DNA of 30,577 nt from Methylococcaceae bacterium. GTDB lineage: Bacteria > Pseudomonadota > Gammaproteobacteria > Methylococcales > Methylomonadaceae. Below are positions 6,738 to 14,966 of the stretch, in pieces (the stretch's first letter is position 1; the number at the start of each line of letters is the position of its first letter). The translations under genes and the position numbers were made by a program. The stretch lies in the NCBI GenBank assembly GCA_947506075.1, contig CANNNN010000003.1:1-30577 (forward strand), read 5' to 3'. The notes under the pieces were generated by a model. That model was given only the letters and a program-made list of their open reading frames with translations. It did not search any database and was not told where the DNA came from.

Positions 6738-8747
6738 ATGACCGACGAAGACACAAGCAATACCGAGCGCATAAAGAAAGCGGCCCAATTAATTCTTAAG
6801 GATGAAATCAGACACCTTCAATTGGTGCCTTCTGTCGCGCTTAAATTATTAAATCTAACCAATGATGACAACGCCAAGATTGAGCACTTGTCCCGAATTA
6901 TTGAAACAGAACCGGTACTGGCCGCGAAAATTCTAAAACAGGTTAATTCTGCTGCCTATGCCCTACCTAATAAAATAACCTCCATTAGTCGCGCCGTCAC
7001 GATACTGGGTTTTTCTATCGTACGTCAGCTTGCGCTGAATTTGCTGCTGTACAACAGGCTGATACAGCAAAACTCAGCGCATAAATTTGATTTCTTATTT
7101 TTCTGGCAACATTGTCTGTACGTAGCCTCCTTAAGTAAAAGAATAGCCATCGCACTTAAGCATCCAGACCCCGACCTGATTTATACCGGAGGGCTTTTAC
7201 ACGATATTGGCAAAGTGGTTTTGGAAACTTATGGGCGCATAACTTACAGTGATTTTATTGATTCTATCAATAATAATGGCCATGCCTCGCCGGAAGAAGA
7301 ACGGCGTTTCTTCGGGATAACACATTCCGAAATGGGCCATATTTTTTGCCTGGAATGGCAATTGCCAACCTCAATCATGGCCATTGTTGCTTTTCACCAT
7401 GATCAGCCGGCAGAAACGTCACCCTACGCAAAATATAAAACCGAAATTGCTATCGTCTCCTTCGCAAACTATATTGCCTGGATACAGGGTATCGGTTCGG
7501 CCACATACAGTAGCCACCCAAGCTTGCAAAGCGCTGTACTCAAAACGATTGATATTGACCAACTGGATCTTGATGCTCTACTACAACAAGTAGATCAGGA
7601 CATGCAAAGTACGCGCGAGTTTTATAACGTCCAACTCCCTGGCCTAAACACGCTACGGGCCAAATTGGTCAAAGAAACCATTAACCTAAGCCAGATTAGC
7701 GCGGATGACCCCGACACAGCAGCTCCATCAAACCATAAATTATCCTCCTGCTTGACCTTGCCTCATCAAAGTCTTAACCCCGATGACTTTATACCTCGGA
7801 CACTGGAGGCCATGCTGGACAAATTTTATTTTGATACCAGTATTATGTTCACCATCGACCCCAAGCGCCGCTGCCTAGTCGCTTCCTATTGCTGGCCGAA
7901 TCACCTCTTACCCGCACAACCGCAACCCTTTGAGATCGACATTAGCGGTATTGCCGGTTTATTATTGAAATGCTTGAGAGAAAAAAAAGCCGTCATCATC
8001 AATGACAAAATAGAGCCCGACAATCCCATCATTCAGCATTTTAAAGTTAGTGAATATATCGCCATACCGGTGTTACACCACACTAACCTGATCGGTGTAC
8101 TGTATGCCGATAATGCACAATCAAAAAGGCCCATGCACGAAAAACTACTGCCGGAAATTACGCCTATTGCCTATGAATTGGGCATCGCAATGTTTAATGC
8201 CAAGCAATATAATCAGGAGAAAAAACATGCGCAGACCGATCATTTAACGCAACTGTTCAATAAACGGATGGTCAATAATTTTCTGACTACGGTTTTTCAA
8301 GGCGATGAGTCTAAACTAGCAAATATTGCCATTGGTTTCATCGATATAGACAAGTTCAAATTATTTAATGACGATTGTGGGCATCAGGCTGGAGATGATG
8401 CTTTAAAGATTGTTGCAGACATTTTGCGCAACTTAACTCGTCCGGGAGATTTTATCGGTCGCTATGGTGGCGAAGAATTTGTATTTATCCTTAGAAATAC
8501 AGATGAAACCGGAGCCTTAGGCTATGCCGAGCGCATAAGATCAGAAATTGAACGTCGTGGTAAGATTATGAGCCAACGGTTTCAGGGACATATACTGACG
8601 GTCAGCATAGGTATATCCATGTATAGCCGACAATATACCAAGTACACAGATATGGTCGAAGTTGCCGATCAAGCCATGTACCGTGCAAAAAACGAAGGTA
8701 GAAACCGGGTTGTGATGCTGCCCGGCAAGGCACCCAGCAAAAAATAA
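6738..8747 (+). CDS. HDOD-GAF-GGDEF protein, probable diguanylate cyclase
   Basis: The 669-residue protein has three parts. An HDOD domain covers about residues 20-230 (LQLVPSVALKLLNL near the start, LLHDIGK at 153-159). A GAF-like sensor region covers about 345-490 and contains VIINDKIEPDNP and AIPVLHHTNLIGVLYADN. A GGDEF domain starts near 500, with active site GGEEF at 577-581 and DIDKFKLFNDDCGHQAGD before it. An RPGD motif at 568-571, five residues upstream of GGEEF, is a complete inhibitory I-site, so the enzyme is probably active and feedback-controlled by c-di-GMP. No membrane segment is evident; the protein should be cytoplasmic. It is divergent from gnnA and its stop lies seven bases from the convergent downstream gene. 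Confidence 0.88.
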   Translation: MTDEDTSNTERIKKAAQLILKDEIRHLQLVPSVALKLLNLTNDDNAKIEHLSRIIETEPVLAAKILKQVNSAAYALPNKITSISRAVTILGFSIVRQLALNLLLYNRLIQQNSAHKFDFLFFWQHCLYVASLSKRIAIALKHPDPDLIYTGGLLHDIGKVVLETYGRITYSDFIDSINNNGHASPEEERRFFGITHSEMGHIFCLEWQLPTSIMAIVAFHHDQPAETSPYAKYKTEIAIVSFANYIAWIQGIGSATYSSHPSLQSAVLKTIDIDQLDLDALLQQVDQDMQSTREFYNVQLPGLNTLRAKLVKETINLSQISADDPDTAAPSNHKLSSCLTLPHQSLNPDDFIPRTLEAMLDKFYFDTSIMFTIDPKRRCLVASYCWPNHLLPAQPQPFEIDISGIAGLLLKCLREKKAVIINDKIEPDNPIIQHFKVSEYIAIPVLHHTNLIGVLYADNAQSKRPMHEKLLPEITPIAYELGIAMFNAKQYNQEKKHAQTDHLTQLFNKRMVNNFLTTVFQGDESKLANIAIGFIDIDKFKLFNDDCGHQAGDDALKIVADILRNLTRPGDFIGRYGGEEFVFILRNTDETGALGYAERIRSEIERRGKIMSQRFQGHILTVSIGISMYSRQYTKYTDMVEVADQAMYRAKNEGRNRVVMLPGKAPSKK

Positions 8748-8754
8748 ACACTAA

Positions 8755-9219
8755 TCACCGTTTCAGGTTAATAACGATGCCCGCACCATCGAACGATTTT
8801 CGTTTATCCATCTCCGGTTCTTGCGACATCAACATCTGCCCATCCAAATCCAAAAGCCCTGACTTTTTTTGCTTTTCAGTTGCAAACAAATTTGCCGCTT
8901 CCCGCTGGGAAATTTTGTTTTGCTCAGTCTTCAACCAGGTATTTTCAGAAGTTTTTATTTTAAATGGAATACTAAGGTCCAGCGTTTTTTGAAGTTCAGT
9001 GTCATCATTTACAATAGGTTCTGGCTGTTTGTTGCTGGCTTTATTATGTTTTGACTTATCACCGCTCTTTTTACCATTAAGCTGATCTTTTTCTACGTTA
9101 AGCGCTACGGTTTGATTTCTTGTTATATCAACACTATTAACATGCAGATTTTGAAACCCGGTTAGCAAAACAAATGAAGCTGTCACGAAGCCCACTAAAT
9201 ACAGGCGGTAATTATTCAT
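8755..9219 (-). CDS. Unknown membrane-anchored or exported small protein
   Basis: A 154-residue protein I do not recognise. It starts with a short charged tip and one hydrophobic segment (YLVGFVTASFVLLTGF, about residues 6-21), which acts as a signal anchor or signal peptide. The rest is hydrophilic, with a Lys- and Asn-rich linker near 45-65 and no Cys in the mature part. I chose the ATG at 9219, preceded by AGGAGAG at good spacing, over a TTG 19 codons upstream. It follows ppsA on the same strand with a gap of about 90 bases and converges on the HDOD gene with only seven bases between the stops. It may be a periplasmic accessory protein. Confidence 0.7.
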   Translation of the reverse strand: MNNYRLYLVGFVTASFVLLTGFQNLHVNSVDITRNQTVALNVEKDQLNGKKSGDKSKHNKASNKQPEPIVNDDTELQKTLDLSIPFKIKTSENTWLKTEQNKISQREAANLFATEKQKKSGLLDLDGQMLMSQEPEMDKRKSFDGAGIVINLKR

Positions 9220-9313
9220 TTTGCCCTCTCCTACAATAAAACAATAACTGCTATGCCATTTATTGTAGTCCAACAATCAATAATTGAAACATTTTAAAAA
9301 ACATGATGACATC

Positions 9314-11725
9314 CTACCCACCTAAACGCCGTTCAGTTTCCAACACCAACTGTGTAGTTTGTAACACCGTATCGGGATTCAAACTCATCGAATCTATGCC
9401 GATCTCCACCAGAAATTCTGCCATCTCAGGATAGTCCGACGGTGCCTGACCGCAAAGACCGCAATGTTTCCCGTTACGCCGCGCCCCCTCAACGGCAAGC
9501 CGAATCATTTCCTTGACGCCGGGATCCCGTTCGTCAAAATCTTCGGAGACGATAGCAGAGTCGCGGTCTACGCCCAAAACAAGCTGGGTCAAATCATTGG
9601 AGCCAATGGAAAAACCGTCAAAATAGCCGGAAAAGGAATCGATTTGTATCACGTTATTGGGAATTTCGCACATCACGTAAATTTCCAAGCCCAGTACACC
9701 TCGCTTCAAGCCCAACTGAGCCATGTAGTCGAGCACACGCTTCGCTTCTTCGACACGACGACAAAACGGAATCATTAACACAACATTAGTTAAACCCATC
9801 TGTTCGCGTACACGCTTCATGGCCTTGCACTCAAGTGCAAAACCTTGGGCATAAGCGGGGTGGGTGTAACGTGACGCTCCCCGAAAACCGATCATCGGAT
9901 TGGCCTCGTCAAACTCAAACCAACGCCCACCCAGCAAGGTCGCGTATTCGTTGGTTTTAAAATCCGACATCCGCACGACCACAGGCTTAGGATAAAATGC
10001 GGCGGCAATAGTACCTACACCTTCCGAGAGTTTTTGAACAAAATAAGCTTCGCCGCTGGCATAATGTTCAGTTAACAAGCCTAGCCGCTCCCTTTCACTA
10101 TCATCTTTCACGCGCTCCGGATATATCAGTGCCATAGGATGGGCCTTGATATATTCGGTAATGATGAATTCCATCCTCGCCAAACCCACGCCGTCATTGG
10201 GCAGAAAACTGGTTTTAAAGGCCAGTTCGGGGTTGCCGATATTGAGCATGATTTTTGTTTTTGGCCGTTGCAGGCCCGACAAATCGGTGGTTTTAATCTC
10301 GAAGTCGAGCAGTCCGGCATAGACTTTACCGACATCGCCTTCGGCGCAGGATACGGTGACGGGGCTGTTATTTTTAATCAGAGCCGTCGCATTATCGCAA
10401 CCGACTACGGCTGGAACGCCCAATTCTCGCGAAACAATCGCCGCATGGCAGGTCCTCCCACCACGGTTGGTGACTATCGCCGAGGCCATTTTCATGATCG
10501 GTTCCCAATCCGGCGTAGTCATATCGGCAACCAGCACTTCGCCCGCAATAAAGCTGTTCAGCTGTTCGACTTTACCAATGATCCGCGCCTGGCCTAGAGC
10601 AATCTTGCTGCCCACGGCATGACCGGTGATCAACGCCTGGGCTTGCTGCTTAAGACTGTATTGTTCCAGAACCATTCCGCGCAACTGGGAAACCACGGTT
10701 TCCGGGCGCGCCTGAACGATATACAGCAGGCCATCGAGTCCGTCTTTAGCCCATTCAATGTCCATCGGTTTGGCTAAACCCGATTTAGCACTGTAATGTT
10801 TTTCAATTTTAATCGCATAGTCGGCCAACGTTAAAACATCGGCATCGTTGAGGCAAAAGCGTTTGCGCTCCTGATCAGACGTAACAATATTACGGGTAGA
10901 TTCTCGCGTGCACCCATCGCTGTAAACCATCTTGATTTTCTTTGCGCCCAAGGTACGTCTCAGTACCGCCCTATGGCCTTGTTCAAAAGTCGGCTTATGC
11001 ACATAAAACTCGTCGGGATCTACGGCACCTTGCACGACATTTTCGCCCAGTCCGTAAGCACCGGTGATAAACACCACATCGGTAAATCCGGAATCGGTGT
11101 CCAGTGTAAAGATCACGCCACTGGAATCGAGATCCGAGCGCACCATTTTCATAATACCGATTGATAAGGCCAGCTTGAAATGGTCAAAGCCCTGATCGAC
11201 GCGGTAATGAATTGCGCGGTCGGTGAACAGACTGGCAAAGCAGCGTTTGCAGGATTCCAGTAAAGCCTGCTCCCCTCGTATATTCAGGAAAGTATCCTGT
11301 TGCCCAGCAAAACTGGCAGTCGGCAAATCTTCGGCAGTCGCTGAACTGCGAACGGCGATGCTTAATTCATCGCCATACTGTTTTTTTAATTCAGCGTAAG
11401 CCTCGATAATTTGTTGTTGAAGGTCTTCAGGGAAAGGCGCCGCATAGATAATTTCTCTGGCTTTACGCGCCCGTTTGGCAAGGTCTGCGACATCGTCCGG
11501 ATTCAAATCATCCAACACCTGATGCAGCGCCTCCCAACCCTGCGCCTGATCCAGCACATAACGGTAAGCTTCGGCAGTCACCGCAAAACCGTTAGGAATC
11601 CGGATGCCTTGCGATGCTAATTCCCTGTACATTTCGCCTAAGGAGGCATTCTTGCCGCCTACCAGAGGTATATCTTCAATCGTTAACGCATTAAACCAGC
11701 GGATATAATTTGCTTGCTTAGTCAT
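9314..11725 (-). CDS. ppsA: Phosphoenolpyruvate synthase (pyruvate, water dikinase)
   Basis: An 803-residue enzyme (E. coli PpsA about 792) that makes PEP, AMP and phosphate from pyruvate, ATP and water for gluconeogenesis. The N-terminal ATP-grasp part has VGGKNASLGEMY near residues 22-33 and AVRSSATAEDLPTASFAGQQ near 124-143. The swivelling phosphohistidine domain has TNRGGRTCHAAIVSREL with the catalytic His near residue 427. The C-terminal pyruvate-binding barrel has GFRGASRY, GSNDLTQL and GLCGQAPSDYPE. Two adjacent ATG codons occur at 11728 and 11725. AAGGAG lies only two bases from the first but five from the second, so I prefer the second. In a C1-using cell this enzyme would feed sugar synthesis, including glycogen. 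No rotation or regulatory partner gene is adjacent. Confidence 0.97.
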   Translation of the reverse strand: MTKQANYIRWFNALTIEDIPLVGGKNASLGEMYRELASQGIRIPNGFAVTAEAYRYVLDQAQGWEALHQVLDDLNPDDVADLAKRARKAREIIYAAPFPEDLQQQIIEAYAELKKQYGDELSIAVRSSATAEDLPTASFAGQQDTFLNIRGEQALLESCKRCFASLFTDRAIHYRVDQGFDHFKLALSIGIMKMVRSDLDSSGVIFTLDTDSGFTDVVFITGAYGLGENVVQGAVDPDEFYVHKPTFEQGHRAVLRRTLGAKKIKMVYSDGCTRESTRNIVTSDQERKRFCLNDADVLTLADYAIKIEKHYSAKSGLAKPMDIEWAKDGLDGLLYIVQARPETVVSQLRGMVLEQYSLKQQAQALITGHAVGSKIALGQARIIGKVEQLNSFIAGEVLVADMTTPDWEPIMKMASAIVTNRGGRTCHAAIVSRELGVPAVVGCDNATALIKNNSPVTVSCAEGDVGKVYAGLLDFEIKTTDLSGLQRPKTKIMLNIGNPELAFKTSFLPNDGVGLARMEFIITEYIKAHPMALIYPERVKDDSERERLGLLTEHYASGEAYFVQKLSEGVGTIAAAFYPKPVVVRMSDFKTNEYATLLGGRWFEFDEANPMIGFRGASRYTHPAYAQGFALECKAMKRVREQMGLTNVVLMIPFCRRVEEAKRVLDYMAQLGLKRGVLGLEIYVMCEIPNNVIQIDSFSGYFDGFSIGSNDLTQLVLGVDRDSAIVSEDFDERDPGVKEMIRLAVEGARRNGKHCGLCGQAPSDYPEMAEFLVEIGIDSMSLNPDTVLQTTQLVLETERRLGG

Positions 11726-11881
11726 CATAGCTCCTTAATCGAAAGACTTGCCTAGTCAAAATATGACTTTAATTTAACCTTGAAAAATTATTTTCACCAA
11801 CACCAGGATTAGGTGCCTCTAGGCGACACGAAAAGCACGAAAATTTTAAAGGAATACTGAACTGTAGGCCATCACCCAAAG

Positions 11882-11912
11882 GGTTAATAGAAAACTCTGT
11901 TTTCTATTAACC
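11882..11912. repeat. 13-bp perfect inverted repeat
   Basis: GGTTAATAGAAAA (11882-11894) and its exact reverse complement (11900-11912) flank a five-base loop. No T-tract follows on either strand. It lies about 155 bases upstream of ppsA, so it could be a regulatory site or a piece of a dispersed element. Confidence 0.7.
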
Positions 11913-12129
11913 AGGAAAAGCAAAGGAAACACAAAAAAACATGTCAATTTCATGTCCTTTCTACGCTTCATAGTGAATAAAATCTATTTAAAATGGATTA
12001 TGGCGAGCGTAGTGCTATAGACGACCATCAATCACCATTATCCATCACAACAAATCCTAGATCCGACAACTTCTGGTATGACAAATAATATGAACACGTA
12101 GAGCTAAAATCAACTTCCACCGATGCATT

Positions 12130-12182
12130 AGGTTTTAGGTTCAAATAAACCGCAGCAAAAGGTTTATTTGAACCTAAAACCT
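12130..12182. repeat. Perfect 22-bp inverted repeat with nine-base loop
   Basis: The left arm (12130-12151, starting AGGTTTTAGG) and right arm (12161-12182, ending CCTAAAACCT) are exact reverse complements with the loop GCAGCAAAA. No T-tract follows on either strand, so it is not a typical terminator. It is the longest perfect palindrome I noticed in the window. Confidence 0.85.
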
Positions 12183-12221
12183 GTTCCTGGCTAGTTCAAC
12201 TTATTAAACGACTGAATACCA

Positions 12222-12383
12222 ATGCCTGATTTTACTCATATCATCAACAACTACAGTTTGTGGCATGAAAATAGCTTTATATTTACAGGTTCTGGTAATA
12301 ATTCATCGTGCTCTAAATATGTTGAATGCTTACCTGAGATTATTGATGAATTGTTAGCTTACATTTTTGGAGTACGACCATGA
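12222..12383 (+). CDS. Possible 53-residue small protein
   Basis: An ATG-initiated frame beginning MPDFTHIINNYSLWHENS and ending LLAYIFGVRP. I recognise no family. It has two cysteines (near residues 30 and 36) and an acidic, hydrophobic C-terminal helix. No clear ribosome binding site precedes the ATG, which weakens the case. Its stop overlaps the start of a second small frame by four bases (ATGA), an arrangement typical of coupled genes, which is the main reason to list it. It may also be chance open frame in AT-rich DNA. Confidence 0.3.
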   Translation: MPDFTHIINNYSLWHENSFIFTGSGNNSSCSKYVECLPEIIDELLAYIFGVRP

Positions 12384-12469
12384 TATTAGAGATTGTCCTT
12401 GCAAGCGTTTTTGGTATTGCTGTTTTTTATGCTCATATTTTCCTTAAAAACATAACGACTGACCAATAA
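12380..12469 (+). CDS. Possible 29-residue single-span membrane peptide
   Basis: The frame MILEIVLASVFGIAVFYAH followed by IFLKNITTDQ encodes one hydrophobic helix of about 20 residues with a short polar tail. GGAG lies seven bases before the ATG, a good ribosome binding site, and the ATG overlaps the stop of the preceding 53-residue frame. Its size and shape resemble small accessory subunits of membrane complexes such as KdpF or CydX types, but no such complex is encoded nearby and I cannot name it. Confidence 0.4.
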   Translation: MILEIVLASVFGIAVFYAHIFLKNITTDQ

Positions 12470-12891
12470 AATTCAACCAGAAGAGCATCATCGGATGACT
12501 GGACAGAATGAAGCTCATTTAGGCATTAAAATTAAATAACTTAAAATATGATTTTGTCTTCTTTCCACGCAATTATATAGATAATTCGCACCCAAAGGAT
12601 TATTGAGAAATCAACGCAGTCCAAGTTGAACAACTGCCGTCGGCCTATGGATCAGTCATTAAATATTCATTCCTTAATTCGCATTAACTCGCCAGGAAAT
12701 TCAGCTTAGCACTAGCGCAGTGCGCTACCATCAAGAACAGCTAGTGATGCCGCTAAAGTTTCATCTAAATCTATCCACTTTTCTGGTAGAGTATTCGCCT
12801 TTGCGTTATTCGGTTCAATCTTGGTTGCTAATGCACACGAATGTTCAACTTAAATAGCGCCGATCTTATTATTAATTTTTGAGGAAACAAC
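12470..12891. other. Intergenic region before the PepSY-like gene, with a possible gene relic
   Basis: No intact gene is seen. A 45-codon frame without a usable start (12716-12853) reads FAFALFGSILVANAHECST at its end, which looks like a signal peptide with an ANA-H cleavage site, and may be the remains of an exported protein. The promoter of the PepSY-like gene should lie near the right end; GAGGAAA at 12881 is its ribosome binding site. Confidence 0.5.
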
Positions 12892-13365
12892 ATGCGTCAA
12901 TCAGTAACTACAATCCTGAGCACTCTGTTACTTTCGAGCTTAGCTTTTACCGTGAATGCCGAACAAGCTGCCGGCATCAACATTCCTGAAAAAGTAAAAG
13001 CCGATATTTTAAAAAGACACCCAAATGCTCATGACTTACAGGCCAGCCATGAACAGCATTTTGGTCATGAATTACTAGAAGTCACTTTTACGGAAGATGA
13101 CAAAGACCCCAAACTGGAACTGTTCAAAGCCGATGGTAAGTTATTTACCGACGAATTGCCCTTGGACGATTTAACTGAAGCGCCACCCGCCGTTAAAGAA
13201 GCGCTAGACAAAAACTTTCCAGGCTATGAGCTTAAAAAAGCAGAGTTGATAGTCAACCCTAATGGAGTAGGCGAAGAATACGAAATATATTTGGTTGTCG
13301 GAGGCGTTAATTGGAAATTCTCCATTAATGAAAAAGGCAATATTCAGGGGAAAGACCGTTACTGA
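12892..13365 (+). CDS. Exported PepSY-like (DUF2874-type) protein
   Basis: A 157-residue protein with a clear signal peptide: MRQ, a hydrophobic core TTILSTLLLSSLAFTV, and probable cleavage after NA near residue 23. The mature part looks like two PepSY-like repeats of a helix followed by beta strands: first IPEKVKADILKRHPNAH (about 31-47) and then LTEAPPAVKEALDKNFPGYE (about 94-113), ending in strands EIYLVVGGVNWKFSINEKG. Such periplasmic proteins resemble the beta-lactamase-inhibitor-like fold; their ligand is usually unknown. GAGGAAA five bases before the ATG supports the start. It stands alone with a possible hairpin terminator downstream. Confidence 0.8.
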   Translation: MRQSVTTILSTLLLSSLAFTVNAEQAAGINIPEKVKADILKRHPNAHDLQASHEQHFGHELLEVTFTEDDKDPKLELFKADGKLFTDELPLDDLTEAPPAVKEALDKNFPGYELKKAELIVNPNGVGEEYEIYLVVGGVNWKFSINEKGNIQGKDRY

Positions 13366-13435
13366 GCTTACACTGACTTGAATTGTCGCGATTTGCCACA
13401 CAAGCTGTTTCGAAATAACTGATCCATTATCTGAC

Positions 13436-13467
13436 CGCAGTCGCTCAATGTCGACTGCGTCATTTTC
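13436..13467 (+). terminator. Possible terminator after the PepSY-like gene
   Basis: CGCAGTCG (13436-13443) pairs with CGACTGCG (13452-13459) across an eight-base loop, followed by TCATTTTC. The stem is good but the T-tract is short and interrupted. Confidence 0.4.
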
Positions 13468-13593
13468 TAAATAAATATTGTCCAAAGCTGGTTTTGGATG
13501 CAAATGTTCCATTTAATTTCGCGCAAACAAGACAAGACCAATCATTCAAGTTACTTGATTTTTCATTCTTTAGCATCACCCTGGAGATTTATA

Positions 13594-13974
13594 ATGTCCC
13601 ACCTTTTGCCGTTTCAAATTGAAAATTTTGAAGGCTACTGTCATGGTTTACATCGAATGGGCATAGACCCTGGCTATGTTTTGTATACCAGCCATCATGC
13701 CAGTAATAATCAACCCGCAGCACGATTAATATCAGCGGTTCAACTAGATGCAGTCCAAGCGTATAGAGCCACACCCTCGGATGAAACATTTATGCGGCTG
13801 GTGGAGATGGGTGCGTTGTTAGACACCGAGTGGGATCGAAACACCACCCGATGGGAAATTATCTCCTTCGAAGGCTGGGAGGCGTTGCATAAAGCATTTA
13901 GCCGTCTGCACCTCCACGCTGGGCAAGCTTTACTGGAATTGACCGGGCTACCGGATTTGGAACTTACCGAATAG
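13594..13974 (+). CDS. Unknown 126-residue cytoplasmic protein
   Basis: I do not recognise this gene. The product begins MSHLLPFQIENFEGYCHGLH, has no signal peptide or membrane segment, and is rich in Trp, His and acidic residues with predicted helices near EGWEALHKAFSRLHLHAGQALLEL. I chose the ATG at 13594, preceded by GGAG at nine bases, over one at 13498 whose extra 32 residues look non-coding. It follows the PepSY-like gene on the same strand after about 230 bases containing a hairpin, so it probably has its own promoter. Confidence 0.6.
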   Translation: MSHLLPFQIENFEGYCHGLHRMGIDPGYVLYTSHHASNNQPAARLISAVQLDAVQAYRATPSDETFMRLVEMGALLDTEWDRNTTRWEIISFEGWEALHKAFSRLHLHAGQALLELTGLPDLELTE

Positions 13975-14132
13975 TTTTCACTGTAACTTTTTTGTACCCG
14001 TTCATGCCCCTATGAAGATTTTGCTGAACAGGATGGAGCTTCCAAGACCGCATTCCTAAGCTGAAGTTCCGGAGAGGGTCCAAACGATTACGACAGGCTT
14101 GATAGGCACTAAAATAAAATAGCTTTGATCAA

Positions 14133-14354
14133 CTATTCATTGGGTTGCACAGGATTTTCAGTGATAGATTTAACGACTCTTTTTGTGCCCCGGCCTATTG
14201 CCTGGACGGTGTCACGCGAACCATGACCAATATCCGTCGTAACATTTTTTGTCGTATTTCCAATGGATAGCCCCGCTTCTTTAAATTCGGCACAAGCTGA
14301 CAATACGCATAAGATAAGCAGAAATGTAAAATATTTTATAATCGTTTTGATCAT
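14133..14354 (-). CDS. Small lipoprotein, entericidin-like in form
   Basis: A 72-residue protein with a lipoprotein signal: MIKTIIKYFTFLLILCVLSA followed by the lipid-accepting Cys at residue 21 (lipobox LSAC). The mature part of about 50 residues is Gly-, Thr- and Lys-rich with an amphipathic pattern (SIGNTTKNVTTDIGHGSRD). This size and composition recall entericidin-type stress lipoproteins, although the sequence similarity is only general. I chose the ATG at 14354 with an AG-rich leader (GAAGAGAG) over a TTG six codons upstream. Residue +2 is Ala, so outer-membrane sorting would be expected. It stands alone among small genes of unknown role. Confidence 0.65.
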   Translation of the reverse strand: MIKTIIKYFTFLLILCVLSACAEFKEAGLSIGNTTKNVTTDIGHGSRDTVQAIGRGTKRVVKSITENPVQPNE

Positions 14355-14622
14355 ACTCTCTTCACCTTTCAATAAATATTGACGTTACTGCCCCTATAGC
14401 AGATACAGTTCGCAGATAATATAAATGCCCTTTTGCATAAGCAAGCTCTTTCCCTGTAGGGTGTCCCGTGTGTGCTGACTGGACGGATTCATACCAATTT
14501 TTTATGCCTTGAAGCCTGCCACCTTATGTACTGAATCAGTGATTATCCGTGGGCTATTAATCAGATGAGTTGGCCATTATTTATTGCGAATTAGCTTAAC
14601 CACAGAAAACACCACGAAGCTT

Positions 14623-14928
14623 TTAATTCGGGCCGGCTTCCTTTGTTTCAGTGGTCTCGGGTTGCGCCTGACCGACCAACTTCAGCAGTTGCGATAGATC
14701 ATCCGAGGTTTGCGCTGCCGGTTGTGGCCCCTGTATTTTCTGTTGAGTCCAGTCCACCGCCTCCCCAGAACCCCATGAAACCAAGGAGGCGAGCACAAAC
14801 ACCAGCGTGCCTCTCGTCATACCCTTAGGCAAGCCCTGCTCCTCCAAATAACGACCAAGGTAGCTGGCAGCGATGAAAAACACCAGAGTAGTGATAATCA
14901 GGTTCCACATGGAAGGTAGCGTAAACAT
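14623..14928 (-). CDS. Unknown small membrane protein
   Basis: A 101-residue protein with two hydrophobic segments, about residues 8-24 (WNLIITTLVFFIAASYLG) and 38-54 (RGTLVFVLASLVSWGSG), joined by a loop containing YLEEQGLPKGM. The C-terminal 40 residues are polar, rich in Gln, Pro and Thr, and probably cytoplasmic and unstructured. I recognise no family. It lies 38 bases after the ParB-like gene on the same strand, so the two may form an operon, and a membrane anchor for that protein is possible but unproven. Confidence 0.6.
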   Translation of the reverse strand: MFTLPSMWNLIITTLVFFIAASYLGRYLEEQGLPKGMTRGTLVFVLASLVSWGSGEAVDWTQQKIQGPQPAAQTSDDLSQLLKLVGQAQPETTETKEAGPN

Positions 14929-14966
14929 TCGGGTTCTCTGTTGGGTTAAATATTATTTTACTCTTC

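Larger units (their letters stand above)
11729..12221. other. Intergenic region upstream of ppsA, AT-rich, with two strong hairpins
   Basis: I find no convincing long gene here. The part next to ppsA must hold its promoter, but no clear -35/-10 pair stands out. The region contains a 13-bp hairpin (11882-11912) and a perfect 22-bp hairpin (12130-12182). Short A-rich CACGAAAA-type tracts occur around 11826-11841. Confidence 0.6.

Noticed and set aside
11729..12891. CRISPR array or tRNA gene in the long gene-poor region
   Set aside because: The inverted repeats are single and unlike each other, no regular direct repeats with spacers occur, and no cloverleaf-like segment was recognised.
13498..13593. 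N-terminal extension of the 126-residue unknown protein
   Set aside because: The extra 32 residues look non-coding, while the ATG at 13594 has GGAG upstream.
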